Assembly (NCBI GenBank): GCA_031179215.1
Contig: JAPSIA010000006.1
Span: 1-49,933 of the forward strand
Source of the DNA: Agrococcus sp.
Lineage (GTDB): Bacteria > Actinomycetota > Actinomycetes > Actinomycetales > Microbacteriaceae
Reading direction: 5' to 3'
DNA length: 49,933 bases
Below the pieces are notes generated by a model. The model made no database searches, was not told the DNA's origin, and saw nothing but the letters and a program-made list of their open reading frames with translations. Of this stretch, positions 15,548 through 23,633 are shown piece after piece; within the stretch, counting starts at the first letter, position 1; each line of letters begins with the position of its first letter. Position numbers and translations under genes: made by a program.

Positions 15548-16474
15548 GTGCACGTGATCGATTGGCTCCTCGAGGGCGATCCCGCGATCCGCTGGCAGGC
15601 GATGGCCGACCTCCTCGACGAGGCGCCGGATGCCGTCGCGCGGGAGCGCGCGAGGGTCACGACCGAGGGCTACGGGGCAGCGCTCCTCGCGGCGCGCGGC
15701 AATGACGGCCAATGGGCCGGCGGCGCGCACTTCCCGAAGACCCAGCCGACGCGCCCTGGCCAGCCGTGGACCTCCACCGCCCACGTGCTCACCGAGCTGC
15801 GGCTGCTCGGCGCCGATCCCGCCGACCCAGCCGTGCAGGCGGCGATCGCCGACGTCAAGCGCGTCACGCGCTGGGAGTACGACGACGAGCCCTTCTTCGA
15901 GGGCGAGGTCGAGCCGTGCATCAACGGCGCGCTCGTGACGAACGCCGTCTACTACGGCGAGCTCGACTGGCGCATCGTCGAGCGGCTGCTGGGGGAGCGG
16001 ATGGCCGACGGCGGCTGGAACTGCGACCAGGAGCGCGGCTCCGTGCGCTCCTCCTTCGACACCACGATCGCGGTGCTCGAGGCGCTCGCGGCGGTCGAGC
16101 GGATCAGTGACGATCCGCGCGTGCGCGAGGCGCGCGCGAGCGGCGAGGCGTACCTGCTCGAGCGCGACCTCCTGCGGCGGAGGACGACGGGCGAGATCCC
16201 GAAGCCCACCTACGCGATGCTCGCCTTCCCGCCGCGGCACGAGTACGACGCGCTGCGGGCGCTCGAGCACTTCCGCGCCGTCGGCGCCGTGCCCGACGAG
16301 CGGATGCGCGAGGCGATCGACCTCGTGCGGGCGAAGCGCCGCGACGACGGCACGTGGGCGCTCGACGTCGTGCACGGCGGCGACGCGGTCAACGACTACG
16401 GCGCGGTCGGGGCGCCCAACCGCTGGATCACGCTCAAGGCGCTGCGGGTGCTGCGCTGGGCCGAGGGCGGCTGA
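15548..16474 (+). CDS. Prenyltransferase/squalene-cyclase-like repeat protein
   Basis: A 308-residue soluble protein. Repeating helical units have the QW-like pattern of terpene cyclases and prenyltransferase alpha subunits: NDGQWAGG (about residue 52), MADGGWNCDQERGSVRSSFDTT (about 153-174) and RDDGTWALD (about 265). The DxDD catalytic motif of squalene-hopene cyclase is not visible and the protein is half the cyclase length, so it may be a non-catalytic or novel alpha-toroid enzyme. The GTG at 15548 is preceded by GGGCAGGA. Convergent with the hydrolase gene (3 bp apart). Confidence 0.7.
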   Translation: MHVIDWLLEGDPAIRWQAMADLLDEAPDAVARERARVTTEGYGAALLAARGNDGQWAGGAHFPKTQPTRPGQPWTSTAHVLTELRLLGADPADPAVQAAIADVKRVTRWEYDDEPFFEGEVEPCINGALVTNAVYYGELDWRIVERLLGERMADGGWNCDQERGSVRSSFDTTIAVLEALAAVERISDDPRVREARASGEAYLLERDLLRRRTTGEIPKPTYAMLAFPPRHEYDALRALEHFRAVGAVPDERMREAIDLVRAKRRDDGTWALDVVHGGDAVNDYGAVGAPNRWITLKALRVLRWAEGG

Positions 16475-16477
16475 GCC

Positions 16478-17371
16478 TCACGGCAGGTCGTCGAGGAACG
16501 CGCGCATCGCGGGGACGACGACGTCGGGACGATCGCGCTGCACCCAGTGCCCCGCATCCGGCACGATGAGCGCGCGAGCGCTCGGCATCGACGCCGCTGC
16601 GCGGCGGGCGACGGCCGCGGGCACGCCGGCGTCGCGCTCGCCGTGGACGACGAGGGTCGGAGCTGCGATGTGCGGCAGGCGCGCGCTGTAGTCGGTCGAC
16701 TGCCGCCGGGGGCCGACCTCGGCGCGCTGCCACTCGGCGAAGACCTCGAGGCTCGTGCCTCGCGCGGCCGCCTCGACCTCCGCGAGCAGCTCTGGCGTGC
16801 GGCGGTCGGGGTCGCGCAGCACGGGGCGCAGGCTGCGCTCGAGCAGCGCGCGGCTGCGGGTGGTCGCGCGCGTCGCGGCCGCGAGCACGCCGCTGCGCGT
16901 GGCTGCCCAGCTCGCGAGCTGCGCGACCGGCGCGGCGGCGCCCGGCACGAGCGTCGGCATGAGGCCGTAGCTGCCGAGCAGCACGAGCCCGCGCACGCGC
17001 TCCGGGTGCTCGAGCGCGTGCCCGATCGCGAGGCCGCCGCCGAGCGAGAGGCCGGCGAGCGCGCAGCGGCCAAGGGCGAGCGCGCCCGCGAAGGCGTCGA
17101 CGTAGTCGAGCAGGGCGCGCTGCGTCGCCCGCCACGGCGCGCGCGGGCTGCTGCCGTAGCCGGGGTGGTCGGGGGCGATCGCGCGGTGACCGGCGGCGGC
17201 GAGCGCCCCGCCCACCTCGCCCCAGGAGAGCGACGCGCTGTCGAGGCCGCCGCCGTGCAGCAGGAGCACCGTCGACTCCCGACTCGGCTCGATCGGCGTC
17301 CACTCGAGGTAGGAGATGGGGCCCCACCGCAGGTCGATCGTGCGGCGCGCAGCGCGCGAGTGCGGTCCCAT
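16478..17371 (-). CDS. Alpha/beta hydrolase
   Basis: A 297-residue alpha/beta-hydrolase fold protein. Oxyanion region LLLHGGGLDSASLSW, nucleophile elbow GLSLGGGLA (Ser about 110), acid Asp in VVHGERDAGVP and catalytic His in DAGHWVQRDRPD. GGGAGGACC precedes the ATG at 17371. The substrate is unknown; the HGG-x(n)-S-W and cap arrangement fit esterases or C-C hydrolases. Confidence 0.85.
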   Translation of the reverse strand: MGPHSRAARRTIDLRWGPISYLEWTPIEPSRESTVLLLHGGGLDSASLSWGEVGGALAAAGHRAIAPDHPGYGSSPRAPWRATQRALLDYVDAFAGALALGRCALAGLSLGGGLAIGHALEHPERVRGLVLLGSYGLMPTLVPGAAAPVAQLASWAATRSGVLAAATRATTRSRALLERSLRPVLRDPDRRTPELLAEVEAAARGTSLEVFAEWQRAEVGPRRQSTDYSARLPHIAAPTLVVHGERDAGVPAAVARRAAASMPSARALIVPDAGHWVQRDRPDVVVPAMRAFLDDLP

Positions 17372-17482
17372 GGTCCTCCCGTCGTCGAGCCGTCGACGCT
17401 AGCGAGCGCCGGTGAACGGGCGGTGCTCCCGGGTGTGGACAACTTCCGCGGCGCTCGCGCGCCTTCGGCTTCACTGGCTCGC

Positions 17483-18715
17483 ATGCGCCAGGCCGTCGCC
17501 GAGATCACCGCGAACGTGCGGGCGAGGGTGCGCCGCGACGGCGTCGACCTCGCGGGCGCCGGCGACCTCGCCGAGCGCTACGTGCGCGACGCGGTGCGCG
17601 CCTACGCCGAGCGCTCGCTGGGCGGGAGCCTGCCGTTGCTCGCCGACGAGCGGCAGGCCGAGCGCGACGTGCTGGCCGCGGTCTCGGGCTACGGGCCGCT
17701 GCAGCCGTACCTCGACGATCCGGAGGTCGAGGAGCTCTGGATCAACCAGGGCTCGCGCGTCTTCTGCGCGCGCGGCGGCGTGAGCGAGCAGCTGCCGCTG
17801 CGGCTCACCGAGTCCGAGGTGCGCGACCTCGTCGAGCGGATGCTCTCGACGACCGGGCGGCGCGTCGACCTGTCGACGCCGTTCGTCGACGCCTCGCTGC
17901 CCGACGGCTCGCGACTCCACGTCGCCTCCGGCGACGTCGCCCGGGGTGCGATGAGCCTCAACATCCGCAAGTTCTCCCGCCGGCTCTCGTCGCTCGCCGC
18001 GCTCGTCGAGCTCGGCGCGCTGAGCCAGCAGGCGGCGGCATTCCTCCGGCTCGCCGTCGTCGCGGGCTGCAACATCCTCGTCTCCGGACCGACGCACGCC
18101 GGCAAGACCACGATGCTCAACGCCCTGCTCGCGAGCGTGCGACCGGGGGAGCGCGTCGTCACCGTCGAGGAGACGTTCGAGCTCGACCCGCCCGTCGACG
18201 ACCTCGTCGCGCTGCAGTGCAGGCAGCCGTCGCTCGAGGGCACGGGCGAGATCACGCTGCGCCGGCTCGTGAAGGAGAGCCTGCGGATGCGGCCCGATCG
18301 GCTCGTCGTCGGCCAGGTGCGCGAGGCGGAGGCGCTCGACCTGCTCGTCGCGCTCAACTGCGGCGTGAGCGGCATGTGCTCGATCCACGCGAACTCGGCG
18401 CGCGATGCGCTCGCCAAGCTCACGACCCTGCCGCTGCTCGCGGGCCGCAACATCGACGCCGGCTTCGTCGTGCCGACGGTCGCGCAGTGCATCGACCTCG
18501 TCGTGCACCTCGCGATCGACGCGCGAGGGAACCGGCAGGTGGTCGAGATCCTGGCCCCGACGGGCCAGGCGAGCGCGGGCGTCATCGAGGCCTCGACGCT
18601 GTTCGCCATGCGCGACGGGCTGCTCGAGGCGACGGGCTCCCACCCGGCCCGCAGCGCCAAGTTCACCGCGGTCGGCGCAGACCCGACGGCGCTGCTGGCA
18701 GGGGGCAGGGCATGA
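17483..18715 (+). CDS. tadA: Tad pilus assembly ATPase TadA/CpaF
   Basis: A 410-residue secretion ATPase of the VirB11/CpaF class that powers Tad (Flp) pilus assembly at the cytoplasmic face. N-terminal domain with DVLAAVSGYGPLQPYLDDPEVEELWINQG; Walker A VSGPTHAGKTTMLNALL (Gly replaced by His in the usual GPTGAGKTT); Asp box VVTVEETFELD; Walker B RPDRLVVGQVREAEALDLL; His box SGMCSIHANSARDALAKL. The ATG at 17483 fits the homologous N-terminus. The stop overlaps tadB by 4 nt. First gene of the interrupted locus. Confidence 0.92.
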   Translation: MRQAVAEITANVRARVRRDGVDLAGAGDLAERYVRDAVRAYAERSLGGSLPLLADERQAERDVLAAVSGYGPLQPYLDDPEVEELWINQGSRVFCARGGVSEQLPLRLTESEVRDLVERMLSTTGRRVDLSTPFVDASLPDGSRLHVASGDVARGAMSLNIRKFSRRLSSLAALVELGALSQQAAAFLRLAVVAGCNILVSGPTHAGKTTMLNALLASVRPGERVVTVEETFELDPPVDDLVALQCRQPSLEGTGEITLRRLVKESLRMRPDRLVVGQVREAEALDLLVALNCGVSGMCSIHANSARDALAKLTTLPLLAGRNIDAGFVVPTVAQCIDLVVHLAIDARGNRQVVEILAPTGQASAGVIEASTLFAMRDGLLEATGSHPARSAKFTAVGADPTALLAGGRA

Positions 18716-19569
18716 CGTGGCTCCTCGGCACGGTGCTCGGCCTCGGCGCGCTGCTCGCGGTGAGCCCGTGGCTGTGGCCGCGGCGCGAGCGCGCCGTCGA
18801 GCCGCGCCCCCGCGCGCGCCTGCTCGACCGGCTCACCCACGCGGGGCTCGACGGCATCCCGCCGCTCGCGCTCGGCGCCGTCTCGCTCCTGCTCGGCGTC
18901 CTCGCCTGCGGGCTGGCGCTCGCGATCGCCCCCGTCGCCGCCGTCGCGGCCGCCGCGCTCGTCGTGGGCGCGGCGGCACCCGTGCTCGCGGTGCGCTGGA
19001 GAGCCGCCCGGCGCCGCCGAGCGCAGGCGAGCGTGTGGCCCGACGTCGTCGACCACCTCGTCTCCGCCGTCCGCAGCGGGCTCGCGCTCCCCGATGCCGT
19101 CGCGCAGCTCGAGCGCGCGGGTCCGGCCATCACTCGACCCGCCTTCGCCGCCTACGCCGCCGACCACCGCGCCACGGGCTCGTTCGGCTACGCGCTCGAT
19201 CGCCTGAAGGATCGCCTCGCCGACCCGGTGGGCGACCGCATCATCGAGACCCTGCGCATGGCTCGCGAGGTCGGCGGCACCGAGGTCACGACCGTGCTGC
19301 GCGAGCTCGCCGCCTACTTGCGCGCCGACCTCGCCACGCGCGGAGAGCTCGAGGCGCGGCAGACGTGGATCGTGGGCGCCGCGCGCCTCGGCGTCGCCGC
19401 GCCGTGGATCGTGCTGCTCATCCTCTCGACGCGCCCCGAGGCGGCCCAGGCCTACAACTCCTCCGGCGGCATCGCACTCATCGCGGGCGGCGCCGTCGTC
19501 ACCGGCATCGCGTACCGCGTCATGCTCCGCATCGGCGCGCTGCCGACCGAGGCGAGGTGGTTCGCGTGA
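18712..19569 (+). CDS. tadB: Tad pilus inner-membrane platform protein TadB
   Basis: A 285-residue type II secretion F-domain protein. An N-terminal hydrophobic segment and a TM pair (about residues 55-90) precede the F domain (VWPDVVDHLVSAVRSGLALPDAVAQL, FGYALDRLKDRLADPVGDRIIETLRMAREVGG), with two C-terminal TM segments. With TadC it forms the platform against which TadA works. ATG overlaps the tadA stop; the stop overlaps the tadC GTG (GTGA). Confidence 0.9.
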   Translation: MTWLLGTVLGLGALLAVSPWLWPRRERAVEPRPRARLLDRLTHAGLDGIPPLALGAVSLLLGVLACGLALAIAPVAAVAAAALVVGAAAPVLAVRWRAARRRRAQASVWPDVVDHLVSAVRSGLALPDAVAQLERAGPAITRPAFAAYAADHRATGSFGYALDRLKDRLADPVGDRIIETLRMAREVGGTEVTTVLRELAAYLRADLATRGELEARQTWIVGAARLGVAAPWIVLLILSTRPEAAQAYNSSGGIALIAGGAVVTGIAYRVMLRIGALPTEARWFA

Positions 19570-20447
19570 GCGCCGAGCTCGGCTGGAGCCTCATCCTCGG
19601 GGCGAGCCTGGGCTTCGGCCTCTGGATGCTCGTGAGCCTCGTGCCGATCCTGCGGCGGCCGCTGCTGCTGCACCGCGTCGCGCCCTACGTGCTCGACGTC
19701 TCCGCCGGCGCTCGCGATCTCGTCGCGAGACGACGCGTGAGCCCGACGCGCGTGCTGGGCGTCGTCGCGTCGCCCGTCGGCGATCGCCTCGCGCCCGTGC
19801 TGCACGCCCTGCTCGGGGCACCCGAGGGCATCCGGCGCCGCTTGCGGCAAGCCGCCTCGACCGAATCGGTCGAGGAGCTCCGCGGTCGTCAGCTGCGCTG
19901 GAGCGTGCTCGGCGCCGCAGCGGGTGCGGCGCTCGGCATCGGCGGCGCACTCCAGGGCGGGCACGGAGCGCTGCCCGCCGTGCTCGCCGTCCTCGGCGCG
20001 GCCATCGGGGCGTTCGCCGTCGACTGGCGGCTGCAGCGGCGCGCGAAGCGGCGCCTCGCCCGCATCTCGAGCGAGCTGCCCTCGATCCTCGAGTTCCTGT
20101 CGCTGAGCCTCGCGGCAGGAGAGGGGCTGCAGGATGCGCTGCGGCGCGTCGGCGCCGCCGGTCGGAGCGCGCTCGGGCGCGAGCTCGCGAGCGCGGTCGC
20201 CGACTCGGCCGCGGGCGCGAGCCTGTCGACCGCGCTCGCGACGCTCGCCGACGAGCTGGGGCACCCTGGCGTGACGCGCAGCGTCGAGCAGATGCGCGGC
20301 GCGCTCGAGCGCGGGACGCCGCTCGCGCAGACCCTGCAAGCGCAGGCGCTCGACGCGCGCGACGCCGCCAAGCGCGACCTGCTCGAGGCGGCGGGTCGCA
20401 AGGAGATCTCGATGCTCGTGCCGCACAACAGTGACTTTAGGTACTGA
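19566..20447 (+). pseudogene. tadC: tadC, 5' part, interrupted by an integrative element
   Basis: Encodes a TadC platform protein (F domain at LARISSELPSILEFLSLSLAAGEGLQDALRRVG) that is normal up to GRKEISML and then reads VPHNSDFRY and a stop from element DNA. About 284 codons are native. The missing last 28 or so residues, including the final membrane segment (LLPTTVAFALWPG), lie at 31587-31676. The truncated 293-residue protein lacks its last TM helix and is probably inactive unless the element leaves. GTG start overlaps the tadB stop. Confidence 0.85.
20411..20416. other. Left attachment-site core
   Basis: GATGCT within tadC; the sequence matches the tadC frame to its left and diverges from tadC to its right. 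The true crossover dinucleotide of the serine integrase lies inside this hexamer. Confidence 0.6.
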
Positions 20448-20448
20448 G

Positions 20449-20616
20449 ATGGCACGCGGCTGCTTCGACTTCCCTGGCGATGTCTGCCCGGATTGTCGGC
20501 ACACGCTTGACGACGCGGGGACGTGTCCGCAGTGCGGCTGGATGTACCCGCCGATCCAGGTTCCGCGGCTGCCGGCTCGTCAAGGCGACGAAGTGCCCGG
20601 AATCCGCGGCTGGTAG
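20449..20616 (+). CDS. Zinc-ribbon mini-protein
   Basis: A 55-residue protein with two CxxC pairs, CPDC and CPQC, 12 residues apart: a classic small zinc ribbon. It ends PARQGDEVPGIRGW. It starts 1 bp after the stop of the truncated tadC, at the very left end of the element. TAGGTA lies 5 nt before the ATG, so a leaderless message is possible. The function is unknown; Com-like or transcription-factor-like roles are conceivable. Confidence 0.55.
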   Translation: MARGCFDFPGDVCPDCRHTLDDAGTCPQCGWMYPPIQVPRLPARQGDEVPGIRGW

Positions 20617-20623
20617 GACCCGG

Positions 20624-21403
20624 TCAGCGAGTTTGCTCCTTCACCCACGCGCGCAAGAGGGGCACTCGCGGCAGCATCGCGTGCAACTGAGCGATCCGTC
20701 CCGGGACTTGCTCGACGATGCCGCCCACGATGTATCCGTCGTATCCGAGCCGATCCAGCAGCGGCGTGAGTTGCGCGGCGCGCGACGCCGACACGTGCCC
20801 GAGTTTGCGACCGGTCATGCCGTAGACCGCGATCGCGAACGAGTCGTGTGGATTCTCGGGTTCGCGCTTCAAGATGAGTTCCGAGCCGCCGTGTTGCGCC
20901 CGACCTCGGTCTGACACATAGTGCGCGATGCCGCGCAGCTTCAACGGAGTGGCTTCCAGGTGACGGAGATCAAGTAGCCGCATGTCGTCCGCGTCGAGGA
21001 TCCGCGTGCGGGAACGCTCATTGCTTGATTTCGGGCTGACACGGGCGGCTCGCTCCTTCGGCGTAGCGGGGGCGCGGGAGCGCTCCTTGATTCGCAGAGT
21101 CTCATCGGCGACGTCGACGACGCTCAGCCCGTGCGCTTGCGCGATCGCCTCTCTCGCGCCCCATGCGCCGCTGTCGCCGTGGGCGGACTCGTACTCCACG
21201 ATCTCTCGCGCCACGGCCGCGACGAGTTGTAGATCCGAAGCACGAGCCCGCTTGCGAACAGCGGGCCGCTCGCACTGAGGGCATGCCTGGCCCGAGGGGC
21301 TCTGGGATTCTTCTGCGGGCATGGGCGCGCGACCGGCGTCCCGCCCCGGCTTACGCTCGGATCCGCCGAAGAGGGACTGCAGCAAGTCATTGAGGAATCC
21401 CAT
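20624..21403 (-). CDS. HIRAN-domain protein
   Basis: A 259-residue protein. The C-terminal ~100 residues form a HIRAN domain (LRGIAHYVSDRG, ELILKREPENPHDSFAIAVY, GRKLGHVSASRAAQL), a fold known in Rad5/HLTF-type proteins to bind DNA 3' ends. The N-terminal part has a CPQC pair in a basic stretch and a helical region (residues about 55-110). Standalone HIRAN proteins occur in phages and plasmids, and a role at DNA ends or forks is an inference. The ATG overlaps, on the other strand, the ATG of the next gene (shared CATG at 21401-21404). Confidence 0.65.
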   Translation of the reverse strand: MGFLNDLLQSLFGGSERKPGRDAGRAPMPAEESQSPSGQACPQCERPAVRKRARASDLQLVAAVAREIVEYESAHGDSGAWGAREAIAQAHGLSVVDVADETLRIKERSRAPATPKERAARVSPKSSNERSRTRILDADDMRLLDLRHLEATPLKLRGIAHYVSDRGRAQHGGSELILKREPENPHDSFAIAVYGMTGRKLGHVSASRAAQLTPLLDRLGYDGYIVGGIVEQVPGRIAQLHAMLPRVPLLRAWVKEQTR

Positions 21404-21899
21404 GGCGCGAGCCTATGGGGGGGTCGACGACGCTGTGGCGCGGTTGCACGCCGCGTGTGGGCTCCAGATAGCCTGTTTCGACGAGCATGGAGGAAAATTG
21501 GCGCGGTGGAATCACGACAGCGACGTCTATCAGAACGTGGAGGAGATCGCGCGTTCGCAGGACCTCCTGTGGGATGGACAGTACGGCTCGCCGTACGATC
21601 TCGGCGAGATGGTTGATCCCAGCGTCGCGCACGCTGCGCGAGACCGGCGCTACCAAAGCCTCTTCGACCACACGAAGCGCTTCAAGCCGCGAGGCCCCGG
21701 GCGTCGACGTTCCGTGATGGCGATCTCCTCGCCCTACGTCGACCACACGCCTGCGCTGGAGTCGCTCGTGGATGAATTTTGCGACGTCACCGGTCTAGCG
21801 GCTCTTATCGGCGACGAGCGCTTCCGGATCTACAAGGTAGAGGCCACGCTCACGCTCGTGTTCTGGCGCCCAGACCTGCACCGCCTCGTGCACCTTTGA
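21402..21899 (+). CDS. Hypothetical element protein
   Basis: A 165-residue acidic protein with no motif I recognise. It has AYGGVDDAVARLHAACG at the N-terminus and ends with a probable beta-strand region YKVEATLTLVFWRPDLHRLVHL. GAGG lies 7 nt upstream of the ATG, itself inside the first codons of the divergent HIRAN gene. The lower GC suggests coding by the element rather than a chance frame. Confidence 0.5.
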   Translation: MARAYGGVDDAVARLHAACGLQIACFDEHGGKLARWNHDSDVYQNVEEIARSQDLLWDGQYGSPYDLGEMVDPSVAHAARDRRYQSLFDHTKRFKPRGPGRRRSVMAISSPYVDHTPALESLVDEFCDVTGLAALIGDERFRIYKVEATLTLVFWRPDLHRLVHL

Positions 21900-21937
21900 G
21901 CCAGAGAGACGTTGGTGCACGTAGGTACCTTCGATGA

Positions 21938-22273
21938 GTGACGATCAGACCTTGCGAGTGGGACGTGCTGCATCCCCTCGACGGGCGATCGATCGCGATC
22001 GTTCGCCTCGTTCTCCTCGGCCCGCGTCGCGAGCCCTACTACCGTGCTGTGTCGCCCGAGTCCGACCGTAGCCAGCGACGCCTCATCGGCTACTGGGCTC
22101 CCATCGACCACGCTCACGACGGCGCGCTCGCACTCTACGAGCAGCTGAGCGGCGAGTCGCTATCGGGCGGTGGTCGCGCGCCGACCCGGCAGCTCGTGCC
22201 GCAGAAGCCACCTCCCGGTGAACGCCCGCCCAGCTACGCCGCGAGGCCGGCGAAGCACGCCTCACGCGCCTGA
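21938..22273 (+). CDS. Hypothetical element protein
   Basis: A 111-residue protein starting at a GTG (VTIRPCEWDVLHPLDGRS). The first ~75 residues look like a compact alpha/beta domain (IAIVRLVLLGPRREPYYRAV, LIGYWAPIDHAHDGALALYEQL); the last ~35 are proline- and basic-rich and probably disordered. Not recognised. Confidence 0.45.
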   Translation: MTIRPCEWDVLHPLDGRSIAIVRLVLLGPRREPYYRAVSPESDRSQRRLIGYWAPIDHAHDGALALYEQLSGESLSGGGRAPTRQLVPQKPPPGERPPSYAARPAKHASRA

Positions 22274-22324
22274 AATGGGCGCCGGCGACGGCATGCGTCG
22301 GGGGCATGAGGCATCATCAGGGAC

Positions 22325-22366
22325 ATGACGACGAAGCCGCACCGCACACAGCGAGCGATCGCATGA
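22325..22366 (+). CDS. Possible 13-codon leader peptide
   Basis: ATG at 22325 opens MTTKPHRTQRAIA and stops with TGA at 22364-22366, overlapping the ATG of the next gene at 22363 (ATGA). AGGGAC stands just before it. This arrangement would couple translation of the membrane protein to the short frame. Only the sequence arrangement supports it. Confidence 0.25.
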   Translation: MTTKPHRTQRAIA

Positions 22367-22683
22367 GCGACCTCCCCGACATCTTCGGAGAAGCGTTCGC
22401 GAACGCTTGGGAGACACTCAACGCCGCCTACCCGGGCCTACCTTGGATCCTGCTCAGCCTGCTCGTCGGAGTCGCGATCCTAGGGGCCGCGGCAGCCGTG
22501 CGCTGCGGCGTCACCACGCAACGCGGCACGCCCTGCAGTAAGGGCAAGTACGGCACCACCTGCCACCACCACCGGCACTACGGCGGGTTCGGGCCGAACG
22601 CTGGCAAAGCGGGCGTGCTCGGCGCGCTCGCCGTCATCGCGTTCGCGCCGGCGGTCGGGCTCTCGGTAGGGCCTCTCCTCTAG
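22363..22683 (+). CDS. Small membrane protein with Cys/His-rich loop
   Basis: A 106-residue protein with two TM segments (PWILLSLLVGVAILGAAAAV, about residues 28-47, and GVLGALAVIAFAPAVGLSV, about 85-103). Between them lies CGVTTQRGTPCSKGKYGTTC followed by HHHRHYG, a C-x(n)-GTPC-x(n)-C-x(n)-H pattern that probably binds zinc. The GTPC-type zinc motif is recurrent in phage and mobile-element proteins. The start at 22363 is preferred over an in-frame ATG at 22306 because of the overlap with the leader frame. Function unknown; a membrane effector is possible. Confidence 0.5.
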   Translation: MSDLPDIFGEAFANAWETLNAAYPGLPWILLSLLVGVAILGAAAAVRCGVTTQRGTPCSKGKYGTTCHHHRHYGGFGPNAGKAGVLGALAVIAFAPAVGLSVGPLL

Positions 22684-22744
22684 GCCGCTCGAGACGGAGG
22701 ACGCGCCCCGTCACTACTTGGCGAGCAGCCGTCGGCGCGAGCGG

Positions 22745-23179
22745 CTACTTCGTAGCAGGGCTCTCCGCGATGGCGTCGGCGTCGTCCTCGTCATCTGGTT
22801 CGTCCGACATCCGCTCGAACTCTGCCGTGGGGGCACGTGCTTCGAGCCGAACTCCCGAGTTCACCATCCCAAGCATGCCGCTGAGAATTCCGCGAGCGTA
22901 GTCGTACAGCGTCTCAATCGCATCCGAGCCAGCGAGTACCTCGGGGATTTCAGACTCGGGCACTTCTTCCACGCCCCCGATCAGTGCAGCTACTTCGATC
23001 TCCGCCCAGCCGCCTTGGCCTCCCGCGTGCAGGAAAGCGATCACGGGAAGCAGGGTCCGGTCGCCGAAGTTGTCCACGCTGGAGTGGACGATCCGCCAGA
23101 CCACGTGGTCCTCGGATTCCAAGAACTGGTGGGCGCGGAAACGGAGCACTTCCGGCGCCAGCATCGTAGGAACGGTCAT
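22745..23179 (-). CDS. SecB-like chaperone of a probable TAC system
   Basis: A 144-residue protein. The C-terminal half has the SecB layout: strands then EIEVAALIGGV, then IETLYDYARGILSGMLGMVNSGVRLEARAPTAEF, which parallels the SecB helix LFPYARECISSM followed by L-x-L-x-P-V-N-F. It ends in an acidic tail (DEPDDEDDADAIAE), also like SecB. In toxin-antitoxin-chaperone systems such as M. tuberculosis Rv1955-Rv1957, a SecB-like protein protects an unstable antitoxin. The ATG overlaps the stop of the HTH gene (ATGA at 23176-23179). The assignment is by motif only, without any search. Confidence 0.55.
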   Translation of the reverse strand: MTVPTMLAPEVLRFRAHQFLESEDHVVWRIVHSSVDNFGDRTLLPVIAFLHAGGQGGWAEIEVAALIGGVEEVPESEIPEVLAGSDAIETLYDYARGILSGMLGMVNSGVRLEARAPTAEFERMSDEPDDEDDADAIAESPATK

Positions 23180-23601
23180 CGACCTCGCCAAACGTGCTCA
23201 AGTGCGCGCGGGAAGTCTCTTTCGTCCCCGTTCGGATCGGGCTTCCGGCTCAATCGGCCATGAGGGTGGCGGGTGCGCTCGACACGTCGCGCGAGCTGCT
23301 GGGCCCATCGCGCTCTCTCAGCCGGCATCGCTCGATAGTCGACAACAACGGACATGCCCGCGCTCAGCAGCCGAATCTCGTGCATCGTGAGATCGACTTC
23401 ACCGCGAAGGATCGCCGCCGTATCTTCCTCGGGCAGCCCAAGAGCCTCAGCCACGTCGCTGAGACTCACCGGACCGTCCTCAACGATCTGGCAGAGGCTC
23501 CTAAAGAACCGATCTTGGTTGGCGAGGTTCTGCCGAGCCGCCCACGCGTCGAGGGGCTCGTCTGCGCGCGACCGGTGTGCATGCATCTCGAGATCTGTCA
23601 T
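23176..23601 (-). CDS. HigA-like HTH antitoxin candidate
   Basis: A 141-residue protein with an XRE-type helix-turn-helix at about residues 44-80 (VSLSDVAEALGLPEEDTAAIL, RGEVDLTMHEIRLLSAGM), typical of HigA-type antitoxins. A C-terminal extension of about 50 basic, probably flexible residues (from AMPAERARW to the end) could be the chaperone-addiction region that the SecB-like partner recognises. AAGGA lies 6 nt before the ATG at 23601. It lies 32 bp downstream of the toxin candidate and overlaps the chaperone gene by 4 nt: the toxin-antitoxin-chaperone order. Confidence 0.6.
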   Translation of the reverse strand: MTDLEMHAHRSRADEPLDAWAARQNLANQDRFFRSLCQIVEDGPVSLSDVAEALGLPEEDTAAILRGEVDLTMHEIRLLSAGMSVVVDYRAMPAERARWAQQLARRVERTRHPHGRLSRKPDPNGDERDFPRALEHVWRGR

Positions 23602-23633
23602 CTCAGTTCCTTGCCCTCCGACACGTCTGAAGC

